64,000 bases of DNA, taken from positions 2,521,318 through 2,585,317 of the forward strand of contig NZ_CP150886.1 in assembly GCF_038050375.1 (NCBI RefSeq), read 5' to 3'. Made by a program: the position numbers and the translations under genes. The notes beneath the pieces were generated by a model that saw nothing but the letters and a program-made list of their open reading frames with translations, was not told where the DNA came from and did not search any database. This DNA comes from Okeanomitos corallinicola TIOX110 (GTDB lineage Bacteria > Cyanobacteriota > Cyanobacteriia > Cyanobacteriales > Nostocaceae). Shown here one piece after another: positions 1 to 7,422 of this stretch (position 1 is its first letter; the number at the start of each line of letters is the position of its first letter).

Positions 1-464
1 ATGACAATATAATAGAATACCACAAGCAAAGTTTAAATATTATGCAGGAATTACAAGATCGTAAAGGTGAAGCCGAAGCTTTGTGTAATCTAGGAGTTAC
101 TTTTGCAAAAATGCAACAATATCGAGAAGCTGAAGAAAACTTAAAAGCTGCTTTAGGCATTTGTAGAGATATTGAGAACTATTCTACAGAAGTTTATATT
201 TTGGAGAATTTAGCAATGCTTTATTGTCAATTAAATAATCACAATTCTGCTAAAGAATATTGCAAACAAGGTTTAAATCTGCACACAAAATTATACCAAA
301 TCCGGTTCTCATAACCCCCTAAAAAAATACCGGAATTTAACGCAATATCATGATTTTGAGGCTTAATCGTTCGGGGGGCGTGGCAACCGGATTTGGTATT
401 AAACCTTCCTTTGTCACAAAGTTTTCAACAATTAGTTAAATATTTCCAACATAACAATTATTAA
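1..464 (+). pseudogene. TPR protein, 3' part, interrupted by a MITE
   Basis: The frame is open from the window edge, so the 5' end is missing. It encodes TPR helices (ALCNLGVTFAKMQQYREAEE, then ILENLAMLYCQLNNHNSAKE), which normally act as protein-interaction scaffolds. A 106-bp inverted-repeat element enters at about 293 and brings an in-frame TAA at 312-314. Beyond it, from 400, the same frame resumes with a plausible tail (NLPLSQSFQQLVKYF) and stops at 462-464. Element plus one TA duplication is 108 bp, a multiple of three, so removing it restores one reading frame. I infer an intact TPR gene broken recently. It is followed by more TPR coding at 644-814. Confidence 0.75.
294..399. mobile_element. 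106-bp MITE at a TA target
   Basis: The ends are perfect inverted repeats, ATACCAAATCCGGTT at 293-307 and AACCGGATTTGGTAT at 385-399. TA dinucleotides flank it (292-293 and 400-401). It has no ORF. Size, ends and TA target fit a MITE mobilised by an IS630/Tc1-type transposase; the family is inferred from the TA target only. Confidence 0.8.
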
Positions 465-466
465 TT

Positions 467-637
467 ATGAGCAATTCAACTACAAGAAATAACCAAGATA
501 GTTTAACTGATATCTTACCTTCAGGTGATTCCCTTCTTAAAAAACTATCAATTGATCCATCTAGCATAAAAAATATAAAACCCCGTTGGAAACGTACTCA
601 TTATAGAGCCATAATTAATTGGTTGTGTATTTATTAA
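467..637 (+). CDS. Small hypothetical protein, 56 aa
   Basis: ATG at 467 follows the stop of the TPR remnant by 2 nt, and the ORF ends with TAA at 635-637. The product is polar at the start (MSNSTTRNNQDSLTDILPSG) and basic in the middle (PRWKRTHYR). It sits between two TPR gene pieces on the same strand, so it may be part of that operon. I do not recognise the family. It could equally be a remnant, because the C-terminus ends abruptly. Confidence 0.4.
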   Translation: MSNSTTRNNQDSLTDILPSGDSLLKKLSIDPSSIKNIKPRWKRTHYRAIINWLCIY

Positions 638-643
638 AAATAA

Positions 644-814
644 ATGTCAAAATCAATCTCAGACAATAATCTTTCTAAAATTGAGAAACTTCTCCTAGAT
701 TTAAAGCAAGCAAAAGCTGTAAATGATCACCATAAACAAGCACAACTACTCATGAATTTAGGTAGTGCTTATTACTCTCAAGGTGACTATGAACAAGCCT
801 TTTTATGTTACTAG
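644..814 (+). pseudogene. TPR protein, N-terminal piece cut off by an IS
   Basis: ATG at 644 opens a coding stretch ending in the start of a TPR motif (LLMNLGSAYYSQGDYEQAF). Coding then runs into the terminal repeat of the IS701-like element at 813, whose first bases supply the TAG. The rest of the gene is not on the far side of the IS, where a gene of opposite strand lies. The insertion was therefore accompanied by a deletion or rearrangement. Confidence 0.7.
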
Positions 815-1971
815 GACTTACGCATTGACAAAAATATCATTTATGCAGTCTAGACAATGGCATTCTTGTCAAGGTTAGCAAAAATGTGTTCACGGACAAC
901 AGAAGTAAACAGATTCCTCTGTACTTCATACCAATTGCTAATTATTTTTTCAGAGCGCATAAACTCCAATTTCACAAAAGCTTGAAGTGAACAAAATATG
1001 TGAGTTTTGATTGCACAGGTATCTCTAACCATGAACCGACAAATTCCACATACTTGTTTTATGGCTCGATGAAATGTTTCAATACCCCAATGGGTATCAT
1101 GAATTGTGACGAAGGTACTTCTAGTTATGTCTTTGATTTTCTCCTCATCTGGCAGATATAAAATATAATGTCTAGAGTCTTCTTTTTTAAAGTCTTTCCT
1201 AAACAACTTTATAAATCCAAATTCTTTCAGATGAGTCCTTAATCCTTCTTCAGAAATAGCCAGAGTGCTGACCTGACAATACTTATGTGGCTCGTTTGAA
1301 ACAGTTCTATTTTTTTCAATTCCGAATAAAAACCCCAATTTCTGGTTTTTTAGAAACTTCAAGTTTTCTACTCCAGAATACCAACTATCTCCTGTTACCA
1401 TTCTGGGTTTGACTCCCCAGCTTATTATTTCACTTACCATTTCTCTAAAATAATCGTTTTTTGTTTTTCCCTCCTTTTTATCATATATTCTGTAATTAAT
1501 TGGGACTGAATTACCATTAATATCACTGTAATATAAAGTGATTAAATTTAAGCCAATAATAGTTTTATGGGCTTTTCCTGACCAAAAATAACCGATTAAT
1601 TCGGCATTTTTGGGGTCGCTGTAAATCTTTTCTATAACCGTGTCATCTACACTTAATATTCCTCCTTCTAGGTTAATTATTTTCTCTATTATTTTGAATA
1701 AATCTTTGGGTTCGTATCTCTCTCTCAATAAAAAGCGGTTTACACTATCATGTGAAACATTTCCCAATATCTCTGCTAACCTACTGCACCCTCCATACTT
1801 TGGCTCTGACAGCAAAAATAAGGTGTAGATGTCTAGATTGCATTGTGCTGTCGTTCGCGTTAGCGTTGCGTAGCAAGGGTTTAGTAATTTCTCTCATTCT
1901 CCCACACCCATTACTAGACGACCCATATTTATCAATGCACTATTTTATTATTCTGTCAATGCGTAAGTCCT
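813..1971. mobile_element. IS701-like insertion sequence, 1159 bp
   Basis: Terminal inverted repeats AGGACTTACGCATTGACA (813-830) and TGTCAATGCGTAAGTCCT (1954-1971) bound a DDE transposase gene on the minus strand. The flanking tetranucleotides are CTAG on the left and CTAA on the right. Both fit the YTAR target known for IS701-type elements, but they are not identical. With unrelated genes on each side, this suggests that DNA next to the IS was lost after insertion. Confidence 0.85.
850..1815 (-). CDS. IS4/IS701-type transposase, N-terminus frame-disrupted
   Basis: A DDE transposase of the IS4 superfamily that would move the surrounding element. Acidic residues lie in typical contexts: SVDDTVIEK near residue 57, VTGDSWYSG near 142 and HWGIETFHRAIK near 243. 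The ORF opens at a TTG. A better start, ATG at 1897, encodes MREITKPLL in another frame. The two frames are separated by a GC-rich stretch around 1848-1877 (TTGCGTAGC, CGTTAGCG) that looks like a short Nostocales palindromic repeat. I infer that a small repeat inserted into the 5' end and shifted the frame, so the enzyme is probably inactive. Confidence 0.8.
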   Translation of the reverse strand: MLSEPKYGGCSRLAEILGNVSHDSVNRFLLRERYEPKDLFKIIEKIINLEGGILSVDDTVIEKIYSDPKNAELIGYFWSGKAHKTIIGLNLITLYYSDINGNSVPINYRIYDKKEGKTKNDYFREMVSEIISWGVKPRMVTGDSWYSGVENLKFLKNQKLGFLFGIEKNRTVSNEPHKYCQVSTLAISEEGLRTHLKEFGFIKLFRKDFKKEDSRHYILYLPDEEKIKDITRSTFVTIHDTHWGIETFHRAIKQVCGICRFMVRDTCAIKTHIFCSLQAFVKLEFMRSEKIISNWYEVQRNLFTSVVREHIFANLDKNAIV

Positions 1972-2146
1972 AATTAATATGAATTAAATTGACTAACTCT
2001 GGAGTCAGAAATAAAGGTAGGGCTGCATGACAAGCTAACCATAAGTGCTTCATGCCAAAGTGTCGCTCAAAAGCTACTACTTCCCGAACAGCAAATTCAG
2101 GAGGTAGCCATTGCCTTCTAATAACTGCTTCCAAAGTTTTAATCAT
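1970..2146 (-). pseudogene. Unidentified protein, N-terminal 58 aa only
   Basis: ATG at 2146 lies 41 nt after the stop of the 340-aa gene on the same strand, so the two probably formed an operon. The product begins MIKTLEAVIRRQWLPPEF and continues with FERHFGMKHLWLACHAALP. It ends at a TAG made by the IS701-like end. The smooth, amphipathic coding sequence looks like the start of a larger cyanobacterial protein. I cannot name the family. Confidence 0.6.
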
Positions 2147-2187
2147 CTAACCCAACTCCTGGTGGAAATGGATGTCCCTGCAAAATT

Positions 2188-3210
2188 TTAACTGTATCGT
2201 TTAAACCTTCTCTGTCCAAAGAAAACATTGGCACTAGATGGGCAATATCCTCGAAACCACTGTAATAAACTCGTAGTTTCAAATTCTTTGGGAATAGTAA
2301 GACTTGTTAAACCATTTATAGGGTGTTCAAATCCAACATGAGCAAAAATAATTACAAAAGAACGGCTCTTTTTGTTGATATAAGAATCTACTTCTAATCT
2401 ACTTTTTTCGCAAAACTCAATAGCCACAGATTCCATCTGTTCTCGATTTGTTTCTGGGATATTATATAACCATATAACTAATACAATATCCAGACAAGTT
2501 TCTGGAAGAAATAAATCTAAAATATTTTGACATTGATTACAATTTTTCAGTTTCGATTCTATTATCTGTCCTCCTGTTAATATATCAGATGGATAGAGAC
2601 GAACATCAATTTTTCTGTTAGGTCGCTCAGTCTTATGTTTTAGATCCCGTAACATCCTCTCAATTATATAGTCTTGAAGAATAGTCGTATCATAACCACT
2701 AATGGTAAAGGTAAATATTCCTTCATAACCAACTCGTTGTGTAAACTCAGGAGCTAAAGTTTCTAAATCATAACCAACTATAACTTCTTTATCAATTCTC
2801 ACTGCTTCTACTCTGGATGTTATTTGTGGTTTTGCTTGTCTATTCTTAGCCAGTAAATCATTGTAATCTTTGCGTCTGAGTGGAGATTCTAAATTTTCTC
2901 TTTGGCTGGATTTAGCAATTAAGTTTTCGATGAATTCCTGTTCATCATCTACTACTTTAAACTTGAAATACTTTAAAAATATAATTAAATTTAATTGTTT
3001 CCCATCACCATTATAGTTATAAGTTGTCGTAGCTTCAGCCAAAAAGATTTCCACAAATTCTTTTGGTGGACAATTATAGTTTAAATTTAGTTGATCTTGA
3101 AGATTACAATTAGACATGAGAGACTTTAAATACTGACTACTACGAGCCGCAAAATGTTCTTCCAAAATTTCTCGTAACTGTGCCATTTCATAAAAATTAA
3201 ACCCTAGCAT
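2188..3210 (-). CDS. Hypothetical protein with possible N-terminal effector-associated domain
   Basis: 340 aa, starting at ATG 3210; a second ATG lies 8 codons in. The first 85 residues (LREILEEHFAARSSQYLKSL, then FLKYFKFKV) look like the small helical effector-associated (death-like) adaptor domains common in cyanobacterial conflict proteins. A polar linker follows. The C-terminal half is an alpha/beta domain with strand-like segments (DIVLVIWLYNI, SFVIIFAHVGF) and no Walker A motif. That is the layout of an inactive STAND-like or adaptor protein, but this is inference from pattern. The truncated gene at 2146 is its downstream partner. Confidence 0.5.
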   Translation of the reverse strand: MLGFNFYEMAQLREILEEHFAARSSQYLKSLMSNCNLQDQLNLNYNCPPKEFVEIFLAEATTTYNYNGDGKQLNLIIFLKYFKFKVVDDEQEFIENLIAKSSQRENLESPLRRKDYNDLLAKNRQAKPQITSRVEAVRIDKEVIVGYDLETLAPEFTQRVGYEGIFTFTISGYDTTILQDYIIERMLRDLKHKTERPNRKIDVRLYPSDILTGGQIIESKLKNCNQCQNILDLFLPETCLDIVLVIWLYNIPETNREQMESVAIEFCEKSRLEVDSYINKKSRSFVIIFAHVGFEHPINGLTSLTIPKEFETTSLLQWFRGYCPSSANVFFGQRRFKRYS

Positions 3211-3473
3211 TGAAAAGTTTTAAAATATGTAAGATTGCATTTCAATTTGCATCGAAGTTAAGGTGCTATTAAGTAACTGGAGCTTAATGACAAGATATTG
3301 CTCTTTAATTTATACCTCAATCTAGGTCAAGAATGATCTTCATCCAGTTTTTTCAAGTGTTCAAAGGTTTTTCAACTTTTTTGGTTTCCAAGGACTAAAC
3401 TATTGTTAGGCGATCGCGCAGATGCAAATGGCGCTAAATTATCAATGTTACATTTAAAACTACTAGTTAACTT

Positions 3474-4031
3474 ATGAGTGATAAGGAACAAATCCTGGAA
3501 GTATACCTTCACGAATATGAAAAACTAAAGGAAGAACAAGCACAGCGAATAGGTTTTCGCGATAATATGCTGTATGTAACGCTGGGTGTATTTGGTGGTA
3601 TTCTCTCTTTTGCCCTATCTGGTAAAAACAACAACAACAACTACGCACTCCTAGTTATTCCTTGGGTTTGTCTTATCCTTGGTTGGGCTTATCTGGTCAA
3701 CGACGAAAAAATCTCAGCTATCGGAAGATACATTCGTTATACCCTTGTCAATAAAATTCAAGAACTAACTGGTAATGCAGACATAGAATCTATATTTGGT
3801 TGGGAAATAGCCCATAGAAGTGATAAGCGACGTTTTCGACGCAAGATAGAGCAATTAATCGTTGATGAGATTACTTTTGTTTTATCTGGTATAGTTGCAT
3901 TGCTTGCTTTTTGGTTTTTAGTCTCACAGCCGCCTTTAGCTATTAATATTTTGTGTATTGTGGAGTTTATCCTTTTAATAGTCTTAGCTGTGGAAATTTT
4001 CATTTACGCTGACTTAGGAGTTGGAAGGTAG
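3474..4031 (+). CDS. Four-helix integral membrane protein, 185 aa
   Basis: A polar N-terminal helix (about 1-30) is followed by two hydrophobic segments (MLYVTLGVFGGILSF and LLVIPWVCLILGWAYLV), a soluble basic stretch (about 85-135), and two more (FVLSGIVALLAFWFLV and ILCIVEFILLIVLAVEIFIY). No catalytic motif is visible. Proteins of this shape are frequent in Nostocales beside STAND or effector-associated genes. Its divergent placement from the gene at 2188-3210 fits such a context. Function unknown. Confidence 0.6.
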   Translation: MSDKEQILEVYLHEYEKLKEEQAQRIGFRDNMLYVTLGVFGGILSFALSGKNNNNNYALLVIPWVCLILGWAYLVNDEKISAIGRYIRYTLVNKIQELTGNADIESIFGWEIAHRSDKRRFRRKIEQLIVDEITFVLSGIVALLAFWFLVSQPPLAINILCIVEFILLIVLAVEIFIYADLGVGR

Positions 4032-4588
4032 TTTTATCCCTCTTATATCAGACTCTGAAAAATGGTTGTCAAACCCTGATTCTTTCCTTTTCAGGGTGCG
4101 ATAAAGAAGCTGAAGTTTAGACAGGTTATAGGGTGTGGGGTGTGGGGTTTTTTGATCATGAACTCTACTATCAAGCAGATAATTATCTTATACCATTTCT
4201 TTATGAGGCTGCGCTTAATTTTGCGACTTGTATTTTCCTCCTCTGTTACCTCTGCGGTTAATATCCTAATGAATTTGGCGCATCTTTATACAGAATTGGT
4301 ATTAGTTTCTTTAGGGTTTACGAAGGAATAAAAACTTAATAAATTGATATCTGATTCTAAATAAATACTATATTTTATTGAGGTTTTATCAGCCCAAACC
4401 CTTTATTTATATTTCTTTCAACCTACTTGTCACCCCCTGAACTTGCCTACCAAGTCTTGCTCTCACGACAATGTAAAATACCTACCCTTGTGAGATCCCC
4501 CTGCGCTCTGCTTCCACGGATCACTTTTATGGCTTACGCCAAACTTCTCAGCGCAGCCATACCCAAAAGGCTTTACAGCAAGCCATAT
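4032..4588. other. Intergenic region, no convincing gene
   Basis: 557 bp of mixed-composition spacer. A 63-codon ORF at 4140-4331 has no ribosome binding site or recognisable domain and includes a phrase (CCTCTGTTACCTCTGCGGTTAAT split over 4235-4262) typical of Nostocales intergenic repeats. Near 4490-4570 there is GC-richer repeat-like DNA. Confidence 0.5.
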
Positions 4589-5194
4589 CTAGTCTCTTGA
4601 GCCTAAAAAATTAATGAGAATGCCAATTATTTTACCTATATTAACTAAAAAGTATTCATTCAAATCAATAGTAATAGTTGTTTCTTGTAATTGCATAAAT
4701 TTCCAAATACTTCCTGTAGTGATAACTCCATAAATTGTATTAATTTCTTGATTGTGACGTTGATTAAATAACTGAGCAGCAATCATTTCTGCCATACATT
4801 GAGCTAAACCTGATTCTATGTTATCATTCTTCGCTTCTACCAAAGTAATTATAGGTGCTTCGATAATTAATTGTTCAGAAGATTTACTAATCAGAAAATC
4901 ACAAAATCCAGTTAAACCCCTTTCTGGATCTACATTAAAATCTTTACCTGAAAATAAACTTATTTGATTGGTTAATTGTTTTCTAATTTCAATTAATATT
5001 GGTGTAACTATCATTTCTGAACGAGATTTTTCGGAGTTAATAGATAGAGCTAAAGGAACGTTATATTCTAGTGTTTCTGACAGTAACTGACTATATTTTC
5101 GTTCAGGAATTGCGGAGAAGAAGCCGATTTGTTCAGATAAAGTTATCCCAAATTCAGATTTAATTTGTTCCAGGGTAAATTGGCTGTATGACAT
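4589..5194 (-). CDS. Cyanobacterial PD-(D/E)XK nuclease-like protein
   Basis: 201 aa. The middle carries DPERGLTGFCDFLISKSSEQ and then IITLVEAKNDNIESGLAQCM. The pattern D...(I/V)EAKN, followed by a helix with Q and M, is that of a PD-(D/E)XK nuclease-fold core, the E-x-K being EAK near residue 120. This compact family is common in cyanobacteria and often annotated only as hypothetical. It stands alone, so whether it cuts DNA, RNA or nothing cannot be said. The fold is inferred from motif spacing. Confidence 0.6.
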   Translation of the reverse strand: MSYSQFTLEQIKSEFGITLSEQIGFFSAIPERKYSQLLSETLEYNVPLALSINSEKSRSEMIVTPILIEIRKQLTNQISLFSGKDFNVDPERGLTGFCDFLISKSSEQLIIEAPIITLVEAKNDNIESGLAQCMAEMIAAQLFNQRHNQEINTIYGVITTGSIWKFMQLQETTITIDLNEYFLVNIGKIIGILINFLGSRD

Positions 5195-5397
5195 TTGATT
5201 TTTATCCTATTTTTATAACGTTATACCAATTTTGTATCAAGATGCACGAAATTCATTAGAGAATTAACCACAGAGTATAAAAATACGAGTTATTAGTAGG
5301 ACTTAGGCATTTTAAATGTTAGGTTCTGAGATTGCTTCCTTTCGTCGCAATGACACTATTTGAAGTAGATTTTGTGTAATTCCTGATTAAATTAAAA
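5195..5397. other. Spacer with IS701-type end fragment
   Basis: Near 5299-5310 the string GTAGGACTTAGGCATT resembles one end of the IS701-like element at 813 with a single mismatch. No partner end or transposase is present, so this is at most a relic. Low-complexity AT-rich DNA otherwise. Confidence 0.35.
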
Positions 5398-5556
5398 GGG
5401 AGCATCCCAATTTTGCAAATTTACCAAAATTATTAGTTGTCATTGCGTTAGCGGAGCTTTCGGTTGAACGATACACTCCATTTCATTCCGCAAAGCTAAA
5501 GCTACACTTCGTGAACGTAATGACAGATTTTATTTTTACACATTTGGGATACTCCC
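5398..5556. mobile_element. GGGAGCATCCC-type MITE, copy A (159 bp)
   Basis: Begins GGGAGCATCCCAATTTTGC and ends TTTGGGATACTCCC in inverted orientation. The flanking octamers AATTAAAA (5390-5397) and AATAAAAA (5557-5564) match at 7 of 8 positions, a decayed target duplication. No ORF. It is the first of four related elements in the window. Confidence 0.8.
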
Positions 5557-5565
5557 AATAAAAAG

Positions 5566-5727
5566 GGGAGCATCCCAATTTTGCAAATTCACAAAAATGA
5601 TAAGTAGTCATTGCGAATGGAGCGTAGCGTAATGAAGCAATCTCAAAGTCTTAATATGCGATTACTTCCCTCCATTTCATTCCGCTCGTAATGACGGGTT
5701 TTATTTTTACACATTTGGGATGCTCCC
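5566..5727. mobile_element. GGGAGCATCCC-type MITE, copy B (162 bp)
   Basis: Ends GGGAGCATCCCAATTTTGC (from 5566) and CATTTGGGATGCTCCC (to 5727). It is flanked by a perfect 8-bp duplication, ATAAAAAG at 5558-5565 and 5728-5735. It sits 9 bp from copy A and shares most of A's sequence in the same orientation. The exact duplication shows insertion as a unit. Confidence 0.88.
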
Positions 5728-5748
5728 ATAAAAAGTACCTAAGAACAG

Positions 5749-6588
5749 CTAAATCAAACTTTTATTTTTGGTTTTCACCCGTTGATAAAATTCCTCCATT
5801 GTTTCAATAAACGAATTATCTTTGTGCCAAAAAGCTGGAAAATCTCCCTGTTTCTTCACAAGAATTGCTGACACACCACTAGAATTAGGTACTTCTATGG
5901 TTTGAGGTAAACGCTTTTTCCCTAACCAAAATTCTCGCACACTTGGCTTTTCATCCACAGATTGTTTTTCTAGCTGAGTATAAAAGGAAGAAGCAGGTTC
6001 TAATCTAAATTCCTGGGGATTTAATTCCTGTACCAGTGCTTTACCTAAGTTAGAATTAGCTAGTTTTTTATGAAGTTCGTCCTTTGATAATCCCCGTAAT
6101 TCAAATAATAGAAATGGATTTTTATCTAATCGAGAAGCAACTAAATAATAAACTCCAGCAATATGTTTGCAGGGATTCGCATAATCTGGACAGGAACAGT
6201 TAGTTTGAAAATCTTTACTACTATGAGGTAATAAATTTAATCCCAATTCTTGAAAAGTATCTTCAATATTTTCTGGAACTTCATTCAACAACAATCTAGA
6301 AATAATACTAGCTTTAGATGATAGTTTATCAATAACTTGATTCCAACTACTTTTATCTATAGCTTTAATCTCAATATGAATATGGTAAGTAGGTTCTTTA
6401 TACACACCAAAGTAAGGATTTATTGAACCTCTAACCTTGGCAGTGATATGATTTTGCTTAACTTCAAAGTTTAAAACCTTACCATTATTAGCATAAGAAC
6501 GACCTCTTTTTAACCGATTATCATCAGTAAAATTTTCTAATGCTTGAATAAAGCGATCTCCCCACCATGTCCGACTAAATTTACCCAT
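5749..6588 (-). CDS. SWIM zinc-finger protein, 279 aa
   Basis: Start chosen at ATG 6588 (MGKFSRTWWG) because an AGGTG lies 7 nt upstream and homologues begin with this tryptophan-rich stretch; upstream open codons are not convincing. The zinc finger CSCPDYANPCKHI (Cys131, Cys133, Cys140, His142) has the CxCx6CxH form of SWIM domains, which bind nucleic acid or protein. In cyanobacteria this family is regularly next to an SNF2 ATPase, as here (7423-10776, same strand). I infer that the two act together in DNA remodelling, possibly in defence. Confidence 0.85.
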   Translation of the reverse strand: MGKFSRTWWGDRFIQALENFTDDNRLKRGRSYANNGKVLNFEVKQNHITAKVRGSINPYFGVYKEPTYHIHIEIKAIDKSSWNQVIDKLSSKASIISRLLLNEVPENIEDTFQELGLNLLPHSSKDFQTNCSCPDYANPCKHIAGVYYLVASRLDKNPFLLFELRGLSKDELHKKLANSNLGKALVQELNPQEFRLEPASSFYTQLEKQSVDEKPSVREFWLGKKRLPQTIEVPNSSGVSAILVKKQGDFPAFWHKDNSFIETMEEFYQRVKTKNKSLI

Positions 6589-6650
6589 AATTAAGCACCT
6601 GAATAAAATTAATTTAACATTTTCAGAACCAACAAAAAGCTCTGTATTTC

Positions 6651-7076
6651 TTAATCTGTTTTCCGGTAAGGGTGGCCACCGAGATACGGATACTGTGATA
6701 CTGTTTGCATCCACCAACCGACAAGAGGAAATTGAATCCAGAAAGAGAAGTAGAAGAACGTCAAATACCAGTATGGAATAACAAACCCGATTCCAAGCCC
6801 CTTATAAACAGCCAGCAGCAGATAGTCATATACAAAAAGCGGAAGTGTTAGGTATAGGGCCAGCCAACACGAGTTGACCAAATGCTTGCTGTCAGTCCAA
6901 TACTTTTTGAGGGTATATTGCGTAATCGGAAAATAGATGAGTGTGACGAAGACACAAACCACAATTTTTGCCCAAAAGTACCATTGCTGGTAATAGTCGG
7001 GAAGTCCAATTATGTAAAAAATGAGCCAAGTAATAAAGCTGTATACAAGCAACTGGAAGTGTTTCTTAGTGTCCAT
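6651..7076 (-). CDS. Small polytopic membrane protein
   Basis: Start set at ATG 7076 (MDTKKHFQLL), preceded by AGGAAAT; the 30 extra upstream codons have no coding character. About 141 aa with four hydrophobic segments rich in Tyr, Trp and Phe (SFITWLIFYIIGLP, VVCVFVTLIYFPI, ALYLTLPLFVYDYLLLAVY, TFFYFSFWIQFPL). It lies between the SNF2 and SWIM genes on the same strand but breaks their usual adjacency, so it may be a later arrival. Family not recognised. Confidence 0.55.
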   Translation of the reverse strand: MDTKKHFQLLVYSFITWLIFYIIGLPDYYQQWYFWAKIVVCVFVTLIYFPITQYTLKKYWTDSKHLVNSCWLALYLTLPLFVYDYLLLAVYKGLGIGFVIPYWYLTFFYFSFWIQFPLVGWWMQTVSQYPYLGGHPYRKTD

Positions 7077-7422
7077 ATTTCCTGTAGTCGTCAGTAGCAC
7101 TTTTGTTGCAACTCTATTTTTATACGATTGCACAAAGTCGGAGAGCAATTTTTTTTCGGCGGCCACCTGGTAAGTATTCAGCTAACTCCTATAGCTTGTG
7201 TGACAATGTAGAAGTCATACGGCAACCTAACGCTAACAGTAATCAGCTTTTTACAGCAATAACAAAGATTCAGAAATTGTAATTTCAGGAATGTGATCTG
7301 CATCTGTCTATTTTCACTCTTTGTATTTCAATATTTCACGTATATAGCTAACGGCTGAATGCTTACGTTTCTCGTTCCCTGTTCCCTTTCATAAATATAC
7401 AATTTATTTACTACTACTTATT
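7077..7422. other. Intergenic spacer
   Basis: 346 bp between the SNF2 stop and the membrane-protein start. AT-rich, with no inverted repeat of note and no coding signal on either strand. Confidence 0.5.

Noticed and set aside
4140-4331. 63-codon plus-strand ORF
   Set aside because: No ribosome binding site, no domain, and overlaps repeat-like intergenic DNA.
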